Positions 1-8,812 are shown, counted from the stretch's first letter. The stretch is 64,000 bases of DNA from Candidatus Scalindua japonica (GCF_002443295.1 NZ_BAOS01000004.1:403697-467696), one strand, 5' to 3'. Numbers and translations are program-made. Notes: generated by a model from the sequence alone, not told the origin.

Positions 1-59
1 GTCGCTATCACATTATTATGTAATAACTTATGATTTATGTTTTTTTCTGGTGATTCCTG

Positions 60-130
60 TTGTGTCCTGCTGATTAATGTCGGTTTGACTACATTTTGAC
101 TACAATCTGACTACAGTGGAATTACAGAAA
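60..130. other. Short sequence shared with an integrase gene tail
   Basis: This noncoding stretch contains a 17-base string (tgactacaatctgacta) that recurs at about 25078 inside the 3' end of the degenerate tyrosine recombinase gene. It may be the last relic of a related integrase tail. Positions 1-314 otherwise hold nothing I can recognise. Confidence 0.3.
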
Positions 131-314
131 ACCTCGTTTTGCTTTTTTATGTTTTTGCTTTATGTACTTGAAATCTGAAACATAGTATTAATTTTTATTA
201 TTACAAAAAAAAGAAGACATAAGCGGCAACTCATGCCTTCCGAATTGTTATTACCATTCACCAATGATAAAAAACAACACATATAGCTTAGTTAAAATTA
301 ATAATATATCAACT

Positions 315-367
315 AAAAAACCAGTGTTGAGCACGCCCACCAAGCGAGCGTAAACACTGGTTTTTTT
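315..367 (+). terminator. Hairpin with flanking A and T runs
   Basis: Arms aaaaaaccagtgtt (315-328) and aacactggtttttt (353-366) are exact inverted repeats around a 24-base loop, followed by a T run. It looks like a rho-independent terminator for something left of the window, and may work in both directions because the left arm starts with an A run. Confidence 0.6.
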
Positions 368-526
368 TGGTTTCATTTTGGCCTGTTTTCGAGCAAGAGC
401 CTTAGACTTGATACTAAGAAGCAATTGGCACCCGATTTTTTAAGTTGTTGAAATAACAGTATTTACCATTTGGCTGTTTTTGGCTGTTTTGGAGGTGAAA
501 TTATGTGTAAATCCACAGTGAAGAAT

Positions 527-909
527 GAAAGGAAATCTCAAAGTACTCTATGAAATTTGGCCTTGATATTAAGGATGACAGGCTAAAAGAGATTATTGTT
601 GATATGAAGGGAAAAAGAATGGTTTCAAAGTTTGGAAACTGCTTTGGACGTAAAAAAGAGGACGATACAGACGGTACAAGTAGCAATGAAATGGATCAAT
701 TCACACTGGAAGAGGAAGATCAATATGAGACATTAGGAACTATAGAAGAAGTCGTTCATATGAATTTTCAGAAGTCAGGTGTTAACAGTAAATTGGTCAG
801 ATATGCTCTTGAAGCCGTAAGGATTGGTTTAATCGAAATAGTATCTAATGAAATGATAATTCGTAAGTCTCAAGAGGCTTTTTTACATGTGGATTTGGTA
901 ACTACCTGA
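527..909 (+). pseudogene. 5'-truncated phage replication initiator, copy 1
   Basis: The open frame from 550 encodes 119 residues nearly identical to the C-terminal part of the chimeric gene at 7353. Homology between the copies starts near 527, and an in-frame TGA lies just upstream, so the 5' part is missing. The longer copy shows a possible HUH motif and an ISKYSMKFG segment typical of rolling-circle initiators. I infer the C-terminal tail of an inovirus-like Rep. The tail (residues 50-119) is acidic, then predicted helical. Alternative: an unrelated conserved mobile gene. It is followed 40 bases later by a small MDFTGTI protein, as at 7.4 kb. Confidence 0.5.
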
Positions 910-948
910 TCCGGTTATTTTTTTTCAGTTTTATGAAAGGTGGTGTGT

Positions 949-1074
949 ATGGATTTTACTGGAACGATATATAATGGAATGGTTGTAAGCGCTGTAAGTG
1001 CAGGAGAGAAAGGTGTTGGATTAAAGGTTATGAGTAATTGTTCACCGCAAAGCCGCAAAGAGCGCAAAGCTTGA
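949..1074 (+). pseudogene. Small MDFTGTI protein, truncated, copy 1
   Basis: A 41-residue frame starts MDFTGTIYNG and has a good ribosome binding site (aaaggtggtg) upstream. The same start, with the same leader, recurs at 8022 after the second rep fragment. In filamentous phages a small ssDNA-binding protein gene follows rep, so this could be its start, but that is inference. After residue 30 the frame runs into the palindromic repeat at 1040, so the C-terminus is not native. Confidence 0.4.
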
Positions 1075-1232
1075 AACCTGCCTGACACCGGTAAGGCAGG
1101 CAACCCTGCTCTAAGCAGGTGATGAACTTCGATTCCTGCCCGACATGTCGTTTGGCGGGGCAGCGCCTATGATTTCTTTTGACAACATTTCTTCTTTTAA
1201 TACTTTAGATTTTCTTTGCGCTCTTGGCGGTT
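1045..1232. repeat. Compound palindromic repeat
   Basis: Arms ccgcaaagagcgcaaag (1054-1070) and ctttgcgctcttggcgg (1214-1230) are inverted repeats with one mismatch. Between them lie two smaller palindromes, one at 1079-1103 (gcctgac/aggcaggc type) and one at 1135-1163 (cctgcccga/ggcggggcag). Similar small palindromes recur at 4597, 10871, 34684, 35040 and 54472, so this is a dispersed REP-like family. It has overwritten the end of the small phage gene. Confidence 0.55.
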
Positions 1233-1291
1233 TAATGGAAAACTCAACAAATAAGAAAATCAGGGACTTAAATTCGTGAGGAAAATATAAA

Positions 1292-1501
1292 ATGGCTATT
1301 CGATTAATTCAAGGCAAAATAGACTCCGGTAAGGCTTACTATGCAGTTAACCATGTATTAAAATCTTATTATACATGGTCTGATGAATTAGACTCCTGGG
1401 TTCCCGGGCTCCTAAAGCAAAACCCTTTTCCGCCTGCCTTGTGGAATCTGAAATTATTTCACTTGGGGTTCTTGGTGTCTGCGGGAGAATTAGTAAATTA
1501 A
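1292..1501 (+). pseudogene. Zot N-terminal fragment (Walker A)
   Basis: Residues 1-38 (MAIRLIQGKIDSGKAYY...) match the start of zonular-occludens-toxin-like assembly ATPases of filamentous phages, which open with a beta strand and a GxxGSGKTY P-loop. Here the loop reads GKIDSGKAY, so the Thr of the Walker A is changed to Ala. After about residue 38 the frame continues in unrelated sequence and stops at 69 residues, against 300-400 in intact Zot. The next part of the protein lies at 2128, beyond the HicBA module. Confidence 0.55.
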
Positions 1502-1525
1502 TTTATTTGCGCTTACTTTCCATAT

Positions 1526-1554
1526 TTGACAGTACATAATCTATATGATAAGAT
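1526..1554 (+). promoter_or_regulatory. Sigma70-like promoter of hicBA
   Basis: TTGACA at 1526-1531 and TAAGAT at 1549-1554 are 17 bases apart. They lie 42 bases before the hicB start. A TATGAT four bases earlier is an alternative -10. Confidence 0.5.
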
Positions 1555-1595
1555 TTTAAATCTAAATTACACAAATATCTTAAAAAGGAATTTGC

Positions 1596-1796
1596 ATGAA
1601 ACTGCACGTAATAATTGACCAGGATGAAGCAGGCTATTATGTAGCAGATGTCCCGGCACTACCAGGCTGTTTTTCTCAAGGAAGAACTCATGAAGAAGCC
1701 GTTATCAACATTAAGGAGGCCATAGAAGGATGGCTTGAAGTAATGGAATCTAAACATTCCGTAGATTCCGCACGATTTGTTGAAGTGACGGTATAA
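1596..1796 (+). CDS. hicB: HicB-family antitoxin
   Basis: A 66-residue protein with the partial RNase-H fold typical of HicB: MKLHVIIDQDEAGYYVADVP, then LPGCFSQGRTHEEAVINIKEAIEGWLE. The family neutralises the HicA mRNA interferase and usually represses its own operon. This version is short and lacks the C-terminal DNA-binding domain of long HicB proteins. Its TAA overlaps the ATG of the next gene by one base (TAATG), so the two are translationally coupled. The order is antitoxin first. A clear aaggaa ribosome binding site and the promoter at 1526 precede it. Confidence 0.85.
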   Translation: MKLHVIIDQDEAGYYVADVPALPGCFSQGRTHEEAVINIKEAIEGWLEVMESKHSVDSARFVEVTV

Positions 1797-2017
1797 TGGG
1801 AGAAAAGCTATCACTTTGTTCAGGTTCTGAGGCTGTCCGAAAATTTCACAAAACTGGCTGGACTGTTGTCCGTCAAAAAGGCTCCCATGTAATGATGACA
1901 AAAATTGGTTATCAATGGACATGGTCTATTCCTCAACACAAAGAACTTGGCCCTGGGCTGCTGCGCAAATTGATTCGTCAGGCAGATCTGACAATAAAGG
2001 CATTTAATGATCTTTGA
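1796..2017 (+). CDS. hicA: HicA-family mRNA interferase toxin
   Basis: A 73-residue protein with the double-stranded-RNA-binding-like HicA fold. The segment GWTVVRQKGSHVMM carries the catalytic His (residue 31), and the C-terminus IPQHKELGPGLLRKLIRQADL fits the family. HicA cleaves mRNA when freed from HicB. It overlaps hicB by one base. The pair sits between two fragments of a phage zot gene, so it is either cargo or a later insertion. The frame looks intact. Confidence 0.85.
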   Translation: MGEKLSLCSGSEAVRKFHKTGWTVVRQKGSHVMMTKIGYQWTWSIPQHKELGPGLLRKLIRQADLTIKAFNDL

Positions 2018-2127
2018 ACACTTTGCAACCATTATTCATATCAGTAGTTTTCAATAATCAATTCATCTATTTCCACATAATCTATACATATATCCTGCTG
2101 CTTTCAATTTGAGAAAATGTTTATCAA

Positions 2128-2457
2128 TTGACCAGATATAATCCTGGCTCCAGAGTGGCAACTATTTTCATCGTAAGTTTTATGATGTTAATGTGTTCCT
2201 TTTTCTTCCAGATGCATCGTCATTTGGGCTGTGATATCTATTTGATAACCCAGGACGTCCGTTGTCTGGCAAGAGAACTGCAACAGTTGGCTGAGTACGT
2301 AATAAAAGCGGTACGGGGTTCTAATTCTATTGGTAAGAGTTTTACCTATAAGTTTTATTCCGGTGATGAATGCTTTAAGACAAAAAGAATAAAACAGGAT
2401 CAAAAGGTCTTTGGAATGTACCGTTCAATGATAATAGGTGAAGGTGAAGATTATTAA
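2128..2457 (+). pseudogene. Zot central fragment, copy 1
   Basis: From about 2195 the frame encodes FFFQMHRHLGCDIYLITQD, a typical Zot core segment (HRH and LITQ motifs), then continues through residues also present at 9240-9420 (EYVIKAVR.SNSIGKSFTYK.YS). The last residues diverge from the other copy after GEGE, where the frame stops. The first 20 residues are not recognisable. Together with 1292-1410 this is the same broken gene: N-terminal piece, HicBA, central piece. The next 50 bases (to 2505) encode a short tail, DIKNVNDELKIEKL, related to one at 10985. Confidence 0.55.
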
Positions 2458-2508
2458 ATCAGATATTAAAAATGTAAATGATGAGTTAAAGATTGAGAAA
2501 TTGTAGAC

Positions 2509-3173
2509 TTAATCCTTTTCCCCTAAATCTTCCAGAACAGTCATCCAGTTATTAAAGTGATGGCATTCAGAACGGATCGTATTAATACCTATACGATGTG
2601 CAATAGTTTAGCCATAAAAAACCTTGTTGTATCTAGGGAAAATATCAAGAAGGCGCTTTGATGGTGCTGTTTCAGGATTATCATTAATTTCTTCGGGAGA
2701 GGAGAAAGAATTTCTAATTCTATTAATCTCATTTTCCCGATTTTGTGCATTCAATGTTTTGGCGATTATGTGTGGAGCACTAAACAGGAGACCTTCGAAT
2801 TCATGTAAAGATAAATATCCATGAAAACGACGATTATCAATATCCACTCTAAACTCATCTTCAATAAACCGTACTTTCTCCTGTGGTGTACCTCTTGCTT
2901 CACTGCGTCCTGGGAAATCATCGAGCAAACCATAAAGATCAATCATTGTTGTAACAAGTGCCGCACTGGTGTCATTAAGCAACCTTAGAATATCCCCACG
3001 GACCTTCTTATAAGATACAATTCCACCCTTAAATCCGAGCCACTCTTTACCCGTTTTGTTGAAACGATAGTTGGTATTAACGACACATTGTATTTTAGAA
3101 GATGTTCCTGAAGGACTCTTTTGACAAAAGCCTCTTCCGTCTGTCCTTCTAAGAGAACCAGGGCTTTCTTCAT
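2509..3173 (-). pseudogene. DUF4276 family protein, two lesions
   Basis: The first piece (62 residues from 3173) starts KKALVLLEGQTEEAFVKRVL, the acidic E-G-x-T-E motif of TOPRIM-like DUF4276 proteins. The frame shifts at about 3035 in a short T run; in the next frame it reads GGIVSYKKVRGDILRLLND and continues to 2608. There an in-frame TAA interrupts, after which the same frame still encodes TIAHRIGINTIRSECHHFNNW to 2509. So there is one 1-base frameshift and one nonsense codon. DUF4276 proteins are partners of AAA ATPases in OLD-like and abortive-infection loci; the ATPase gene lies 4 bases upstream at 3178. Confidence 0.7.
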
Positions 3174-3177
3174 GATT

Positions 3178-4197
3178 TTATGGTCGTCCTCCTAACACGT
3201 TCTTCTCCCAAAGATCACCAAGCCCATATTCCTCAAGCCAGCCTGTCATATCCGGTCTATCGAGACGATCGAATACACTTTGTCCTTTCTCTCTATCAAC
3301 AACAACAATATCTTCCGGTTCAAACTGGTTTACCAGTGTAACCGACTGAGTAGCAACTATGATTTGAGCACATTTCGAGGTTGATCGTAATAAATCGGCT
3401 AAAACGGTAATAGCGTAGGGGTGCAATCCTAATTCCGGTTCATCCAGTAATATGATAGACGGCAATTTTGATTCTGGCTGGAGTAAAAATGTTGCAAGAC
3501 ATATGAAACGTAAGGTCCCATCTGATAACGCTGATGCATTAAAATAATCATCACTTCCTTTTTCCTTCCACTCAATACGGATTTTATCCTCATTGAGTTG
3601 TGAAGGATGCAGATTAAAACGATCGAAAAAAGGAGCCACCATACGTACCGCATCCTGAATATTTTCAAAATGATCAGGATGTTTTTTTTCAAGCAGGTAT
3701 AAAAAGGCTGCTAGATTTCTCGCATCAGGTTGCAATGTTGTATTGTCCGCAATATTACAGGTCTGTTTTACCTTGGCGCTATCACTGGTATCGTGAAAAT
3801 GGTATAATCTCCAACTATTGAGATAATCTGAAACATACTGCGCTACACGTTTTTTGCTACCTGGAATTTCGGATTCCAAATGTCCACTTCCCATATTTTC
3901 ATTATAAGGCTTGGAATAATGTTGTTTATCATGGAACCAGGTATTCTCATTACTGAAATAGAAATTGTCTTCAGGAGTTGGAGAAAAATTACATTCATAA
4001 CCATTAACTCCATCTTCAAAAGACAACGTGAAGGACATCTCTTCTGAGGTCTTTCGACCAAAATAGAGTATGCTGTCCGCACCTCCGGATGCAGCGGTAT
4101 AGTTTTGAAGATTTTCTTTAATTACCTGGTTTAGAAATTTAAAAACCCCTACAAAATTTGATTTTCCCGCTCCATTGGAACCGATAAGGATATTCAA
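3178..4197 (-). pseudogene. AAA_21-type ATPase (RecF/OLD-like), N-terminus lost
   Basis: 339 residues starting MNILIGSNGAGKSNF, so the Walker A is at residues 6-13. The ABC-like signature ALSDGTLRF (223-231), Walker B IILLDEPELGLHP (248-260) and a switch His-type ATQS segment follow. Family members normally have about 25 residues before the P-loop. Here the upstream codons read FRDPDLKSLNILIG and then hit a stop, and the 3' end of a DUF1016 gene abuts, so a deletion has fused the two. Its partner is the DUF4276 gene 4 bases downstream. An anti-phage role is inferred from this pairing only. Confidence 0.65.
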
Positions 4198-4202
4198 GGA
4201 TT

Positions 4203-4925
4203 TCAGGTCAGGATCTCTGAACTTCTGTCACGCAGATTGAGAAATTCGAGAACATAGGGGTCTTTTAAAACATCCTCCGGGCGTATCTGGAGCTGAGAGA
4301 TGTTTGATTTTGCCTCTTCTTTCACAGGCTTTTTATCCTGACTGGAGAGTAAACGTTCATAATAGAGAGAATTAATCTGCCGTTCCAGGGCTCTTGTCGA
4401 CCAATTGCAGTCTGCTGCTTCATTCATGTACCAGAGTCTGGCATCTTCATTCTCAACACGGATTAATAATTTATAATGAGTCCATGTCAATTCTTTCCGC
4501 AGTGCGATGACAATTCCTTGTGTGCTTGTAGACGGAGATTTCTCCTGTTTGTCAGAAAAGTGCCTCAACGAAGCACCTTTTTCGGGTTTTTCTGACCTGC
4601 CTGTGCGTTGCACGCAGACAGGTAATTGGCGCCTCACTGCGGCACCAATTGGAAACAAACAATAGAATTACCGCATTCTTTTCAGGTTACTGATGTCAAA
4701 ACCTTTGCCAAGTTCTCTGGAAAGCCTGACGGAAAGTGTTTTTAATAATTTAGCGCCATATTCGGCTCTTTTTTCCCCTTTTTGCTCCTCTTCCACAATA
4801 AGACATCCGATATTCCAGTAGGCGTCAACCATTGCAGAGCTAACCACCCTGTTCACCTTTTTCCTGGCTTCATCTACGATACACTTTATCTTCTCATAGA
4901 GCCCTGTGCCGACAACTTCACTCAT
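4203..4925 (-). pseudogene. DUF1016 (YhcG-like) nuclease, broken
   Basis: Two pieces in one direction. 4668-4925 encodes the N-terminal DUF1016 domain (DEARKKVNRVVSSAMVDAYWNIG, GKGFDISNLKRMR). 4203-4550 encodes the continuation (ELTWTHYKLLIRVEN, ALERQINSLYYERLLSS, VLKDPYVLEFLNL). A palindromic insertion of about 100 bases separates them and brings a stop. The C-terminal PD-(D/E)xK domain is absent: the gene stops where the ATPase gene begins. An intact paralogue is at 23521-24537, which shows what is missing (about 140 residues). Confidence 0.75.
4555..4660. repeat. Palindromic insertion in the DUF1016 relic
   Basis: The stretch includes a near-perfect palindrome at 4596-4622 (cctgcctgtgcg / cgcagacagg) and a second inverted pair around ttggcgcc/ggcaccaatt at 4624-4649. 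It interrupts the DUF1016 frame between the residues equivalent to NLKRMR and ELTWTHY. It belongs to the REP-like set seen elsewhere in the window. Confidence 0.5.
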
Positions 4926-5048
4926 TCCACTTCCTCCCTGCCTGTTGAGTCTTATGCAAACGCATCTTTAACATTTTACACCTCTTTTAAGATACCTCTC
5001 ATATCTTTATCCTTTGTATGATAAATGGCAATTACTCAGAATAAACCC

Positions 5049-5210
5049 TGTTATCTCTTCCCGGTTACAGCTTTTACTTCTGCCAGAAGGTCACTGAATC
5101 TGCCGTAATTTACCTTTACTCCGTCATCTAGATCAAGCGATATCTTTTTATCTGCATAGTGATGGATATTTTCATCAAAATTAAGGAGTTCCTCTTCTCC
5201 TGGCAGGTAA
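5049..5210 (-). pseudogene. pglX 3'-end fragment, extra copy
   Basis: The minus strand encodes LLNFDENIHHYADKKISLDL and DDGVKVNYGRFSDLLAEVKA, the last residues of the PglX-like protein whose longer relic ends at 6146. About 130 bases align with few differences. The two copies are in the same orientation and flank the zeta-toxin module (5340-6123). Nothing upstream of the NFDEN residues is homologous. 4926-5048 and 5211-5339 hold no recognisable gene. Confidence 0.65.
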
Positions 5211-5339
5211 AGCATGTATTTTGCATCCTATCCGCCACATCCAATGTGGCGAATTTCAGGAGAACGTTCCGAGTACACCGTATAGAAATTCCTGAAATAC
5301 CGATTATTGTAAATACACATATCTATCCTTAATCACTAA

Positions 5340-5540
5340 TCAAGGTTTAACGTCCTGTTTGACGTCTACAACAATATCTTCCGGTTGAATCCAGACCATC
5401 TTATCTTTTTCCCATGATACAATAGTGTTTCCTGCCTTTTTATGCTGTAATAGAGCCTCTTTTACCGCTTGTTGTAAAGCCTCGTCTATTTCAGTGCCAT
5501 TATGAAATAATTCATTGATATTTTTATTTGTTTTATTCAT
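5340..5540 (-). CDS. Small protein paired with the zeta toxin
   Basis: 66 residues, mostly charged and helical at the N-terminus (ALQQAVKEALLQHKKAG), with a strand-rich end (TIVSWEKDKMVWIQPEDIVVDV). It overlaps the 3' end of the zeta-toxin gene by 8 bases. Small proteins of this sort commonly follow chromosomal zeta-like ATPases, and it may be the antitoxin. I do not recognise the family. The overlap and the intact frame argue that it is a real gene. Confidence 0.6.
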   Translation of the reverse strand: MNKTNKNINELFHNGTEIDEALQQAVKEALLQHKKAGNTIVSWEKDKMVWIQPEDIVVDVKQDVKP

Positions 5541-6123
5541 AATATTTCTTTCTCATTACATTCCACAAATCAAGATTATAAATATTTTCTTTAATATTTT
5601 CTCCCCCTCTGGCAATTAATACAGGTCCAGATTGAAATGAATTGTCATATACTCTCCATGTATCCGCCAGTGGCGTGTAAAGCCCGAAAAAGTTCCTCAT
5701 GCCTTTCGTATATCTTCTTCTTATTATTTCTTCAGGCACATTATGCCCGCCCATACGAACTCTTTCAGCGACCCGTGCTATTGCAAACTCCTCACTTGGA
5801 AGCCAGAGAAATACAAGATGGCAAACATAGCCCTTCTTTCTAAGCTCCTCTAACCATGGGGCAAAGGTGCGGCTGGCCAATGTTGTTTCGAAGGCGAAAT
5901 GCCTATACTCTTTTGCAAGAATATGTATCCGCTCCAGCATGACACGGCCGGCATGAAACGCAGCGCCTTCAGGATAAAAAGCAGAAAGCCCCTCAGCAAT
6001 TGTATCAGCATTTACAAATTCAGTCACGCCAAGAGTGCCTTTGAGCAATGCCGGAGCAGTTGTCGATTTCCCCGCGCCGTTTGGCCCACCAATAACAATA
6101 ACATGTGGTCGCTGTTCAGTCAT
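5533..6123 (-). CDS. Zeta-toxin family P-loop kinase
   Basis: 196 residues. Walker A is IGGPNGAGKSTT (residues 11-22); FVNADTIAEGL (36-46) and HFAFETTLASRTF match the zeta/AAA_33 kinase pattern, and the C-terminal part carries RVRMGGHNVPEEIIRRRY, the lid region. Zeta toxins phosphorylate UDP-N-acetylglucosamine; the chromosomal short clade is less well understood. The gene is intact, unlike its neighbours, and sits between two copies of the pglX 3' end, so it may have entered a pglX gene as a module. It overlaps the small protein downstream. Confidence 0.75.
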   Translation of the reverse strand: MTEQRPHVIVIGGPNGAGKSTTAPALLKGTLGVTEFVNADTIAEGLSAFYPEGAAFHAGRVMLERIHILAKEYRHFAFETTLASRTFAPWLEELRKKGYVCHLVFLWLPSEEFAIARVAERVRMGGHNVPEEIIRRRYTKGMRNFFGLYTPLADTWRVYDNSFQSGPVLIARGGENIKENIYNLDLWNVMRKKYYE

Positions 6124-6145
6124 TAGATATCACATCCTATTTTAT

Positions 6146-7230
6146 TCACTGTTTCTTCCCGGTTACTGCCTTTACTTCTGCCAGAAGATCGCCGAATTTG
6201 CCGTAATTTACCTTTACCCCATCATCGAGGTCAAGCGATATCTTTTTATCCGCATAGTGATGGAGATTTTCATCGAATTTAAGGATCTCCTCTTTCTGCT
6301 TCCTGAGTCTTCCAATCTCTTTCTGGATCTTATTTGCTGCACTTGTGGATGCGGCATGATCCTTATCTTTCTCTAGATGTTCCATGCGTGTAGTTATCTT
6401 GCTCTGTAATGGCAAGTATTCTGTACGCATACGGGATAATGTGCTCCCATTATAGCGATGCAGATATACCAGGGCCTGAAATGCCTTTTCCTTCCCGCTG
6501 GTAAACAGCCAGTAGATAGGCCGTTTCTTGTAGGTTTTCAGATGATCCTTAAAGAATCCATTTACAAAATATCTACGAATAGAATCCCGTGATGATTCAT
6601 TTGTTTTTCGCCCGATTGCATCTGCAATAAACTCCAGATTGTCTTCTAATGTATCTTTGTCCCATGTTGTCTCAATGAATCTGAAAAAACGGCAGGCCGC
6701 ATCGTCATCAAACCACTCATGATCAGTGATTGGAATAATTCCACCATCATCTGCCGGAAATGTCTTATATTTCTCGTGATCAAAATCTTTGTTTTCTTCA
6801 TGAGCATATACTAGCTCTTTTTGGTCTAATCAATATCTTCCCATCTACAGCCTATGGCATAGCTGATAAGTTCTTTTAGGTATCCTCCCTGAATCGTTTT
6901 TCAAGCTTTTCTTCAGAATAGCCTGTCCCATAACGATACGTCGGGTTGACAAAGAGCGTAATTTCCTCTTCCGGCACATCTGGAGCCAATTCTTACTGCA
7001 AGCCATAGACTTCTATTAAAAGACGGTTATTTTCTTCTTCCAGTTCTTTCATCGTAGCAATACAATCTTTACATTGTTTTTTCCAATTTGAATAACTTTC
7101 ATGTACGGTTGTTCCTTTCAAGGTGTTTGTAAGTATAGGAAATTCCTCAAAAACCCATGAAGTTTCAAAAAAAATCCAATCTTGCTGGCTATAATGTATT
7201 GCTTCAATTACTAAATTATTGATATTAATA
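6146..7230 (-). pseudogene. pglX: PglX-like adenine methyltransferase, C-terminal relic
   Basis: Reading the minus strand from 7215 one meets, in shifting frames, NWKKQCKDCIATMKELEEEN, IEVYGLQ, a stop, APDVPEEEITLFVNPTYRYG, KLEKRFRE, a shift, GGYLKELISYAIGCRWEDID, a stop, then from about 6820 an unbroken run ending AEVKAVTGKKQ at 6146. This order and these motifs (KRPIYWLFTSGKEKAFQALV, LHRYN) match the C-terminal third of PglX of BREX systems. At least three lesions are visible. The catalytic methyltransferase domain is absent. The left end of an IS1380 element abuts exactly at 7231. Confidence 0.75.
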
Positions 7231-7426
7231 CCTAAGTTGAGCGATTTGTATTTGCTAAAAAGACTTAAAACCCACTTAAAAGGCAATAGCAATTTGTTAT
7301 AATACATTTTCAAGAAAACAAAATCCATCACCCATTAAGTGAGGAGAGTATTATGAAGAAAAATGTATTTAAAAGCAAGTGCAAGATTAACAAAATCGGA
7401 GTAACAAATGACACATTAACCGGCAG
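7231..7426 (+). mobile_element. IS1380-family left-end remnant
   Basis: From cctaagttgagcgatttgta at 7231 through the transposase ATG at 7353 and 25 codons, this matches the left end of the complete element at 61750 with almost no differences. Identity ends at 7426 (ggcag). Everything to the right of that is a phage-type rep gene. The pglX relic touches the outer IS end, so the IS inserted into pglX and later lost its right part by deletion. Confidence 0.85.
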
Positions 7427-7982
7427 GCATGTTCACTCTCATATGCTCGTTGATCTGGCTGTAGACCGTAAGGTTGAAAATATGCGACTTACAGATAATG
7501 GTTATTTTCTAGACCCGCTAAAAAAAGACCTTGAGCATGTTCTTATGAAAGTTGGTCTTGGCACAATCTCAGATATCAGGCCGGTAACGGAAGGATACGG
7601 AAAAGAAATCTCAAAGTACTCTATGAAATTTGGCCTTGATATTGAGGATGACAGGCTAAAAGAGATTATTGTTGATATGAAGGGTAAAAGAATGGTTACA
7701 AAGTTTGGAAACTGCTTTGGACGTAAAAAAGAGGACGATACAGATGGCACAAGCAGCAATAAAATGGATGAACTCACACCTGAAGAGGAAGATCAATATG
7801 AGACATTAGTAACTATAGAAGAAGTCGTTCACAAGAGTTTTCAGAAGTCAGGTGTTAACAGTAAATTGGTCAGATATGCTCTTGAAGCAGTAAGGATTGG
7901 ATTGATTGAAATAGTATCTAATGAAATGATAATTCGTAAGTCTCAAGAGGCTTTTTTACATGTGGATTTGGTAACTACCTGA
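7353..7982 (+). pseudogene. Chimera: IS1380 transposase start fused to phage Rep
   Basis: 209 residues. Residues 1-25 are the IS1380 transposase N-terminus. From residue 26 the sequence is foreign: HVHSHMLVD (26-34) resembles a HUH motif, and YGKEISKYSMKFG (about 85-97) resembles the Tyr segment of rolling-circle initiators. GKRMVTKFGNCFG follows, then an acidic linker and a C-terminal helical domain identical to the copy at 550. I infer a truncated inovirus-like initiator. The fusion keeps the frame, so the product could be made from the IS promoter, but lacks the first HUH-family motif. Alternative: an uncharacterised mobile gene. Confidence 0.55.
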
Positions 7983-8021
7983 GCCGGTTATATTTTTTTA
8001 GTTTTATGAAAGGTGGTGTAT

Positions 8022-8099
8022 ATGGATTTTACTGGAACGATATTTAATGTAAGTGCTGTAAGTGATGAAATAAAAAATGGAAAGATTATAGTTTTATAA
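8022..8099 (+). pseudogene. Small MDFTGTI protein, truncated, copy 2
   Basis: A 25-residue frame, MDFTGTIFNVSAVSDEIKNG..., with the same leader and ribosome binding site as the frame at 949. It follows the rep fragment by 40 bases in both places, which supports a shared rep-small protein operon. The body of the gene is missing. 8100-8279 holds nothing recognisable. Confidence 0.4.
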
Positions 8100-8279
8100 C
8101 CCTGTTTTCTATAAGTCAATTAACCAGGTATAGTGTGCCTCCATTATAGCTGGCTCAATTCTGGATGTTTACCTTGTTATGACTTTTGTAGAAAGTTCAG
8201 AAACAAATTCTCATCGCTTCTCTTTTTGACTTTTATCTTTTTTCATTGCATATTGCCAAGCAGATGCTCTTTAGTTTTA

Positions 8280-8483
8280 TTAAATAGAAATTGCGCCTGA
8301 ATGTTTTGTCGTTGCTATTTGCTTCTGTTGTAAAAGAGCCAATACAGCATAAAACATTGCATAATACATCCTATTCATTACCGCGCGCATGCTCATGCCT
8401 TCTTTTAGAAGTACCTCTGCTTCCTTCAAGGATTCGTCAGCCTCTTTCAACCGGTACTGTATAAGCGCTTTTATATCTTTCAT
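8280..8483 (-). pseudogene. HEPN-domain protein, C-terminally truncated
   Basis: 67 residues: MKDIKALIQYRLKEADESLKEAEVLL then AVMNRMYYAMFYAVLALL, the two first helices and the RxYYAxFYA core of HEPN toxins. Family members are about 125 residues; this one stops soon after TKHSGAISI. The catalytic Rx4-6H of full HEPN toxins is therefore lost. Its ATG overlaps the nucleotidyltransferase stop (ATGA), the usual arrangement for MNT/HEPN pairs. It probably no longer acts as an RNase. Confidence 0.7.
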
Positions 8484-8812
8484 ACGGCAATTCCTTCATG
8501 ATAGACTTTTCTAATGAAGACCGATTTCCGTATAGGACTGTTTTTTATAGCATCTATACTTATAGCAACAGGCATAACAACAATATCTTCTGGAAAGCCT
8601 GCTTCCCATGCGCAGTCGCTAATATATCTTTCTATCAAATGGTCAAGATCGTTTACAACAACAACAAGAACATCAAGGTCCGATTCGGCAACAGCATCAC
8701 CCCTGGCACGAGAGCCGAATACCCGAAGTTCATGTACTTTTACTTTCTGTGATACAAGTTCTCTAAATTTTTCAACTATTTCCAGATCCTTTTTCTTTAT
8801 CGTTCTTTCCAT
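8480..8812 (-). CDS. MNT-family nucleotidyltransferase (antitoxin-like)
   Basis: 110 residues with VFGSRARGDAVAESDLDVLV: the GSxARG loop at 33-38 and two metal-binding Asp at 45 and 47. MNT proteins of MNT/HEPN modules AMPylate the HEPN toxin and so silence it. The gene is intact while its HEPN partner is truncated. The pair lies between rep-like and Zot fragments of the second phage relic, on the opposite strand. A stretch at 8813-9221 has no supported gene. Confidence 0.75.
   Translation of the reverse strand: MERTIKKKDLEIVEKFRELVSQKVKVHELRVFGSRARGDAVAESDLDVLVVVVNDLDHLIERYISDCAWEAGFPEDIVVMPVAISIDAIKNSPIRKSVFIRKVYHEGIAV

Noticed and set aside
5049..7230. A functional BREX system
   Set aside because: Only the C-terminal part of PglX is left, with several frameshifts, and no brxA, brxB, brxC, pglZ or brxL gene is in the window.
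6993..7331. An open frame of 112 residues on the minus strand
   Set aside because: It starts in the noncoding left end of the IS1380 remnant and runs into the pglX relic; only the C-terminal 50 residues are homologous to anything. It is a fusion artefact.
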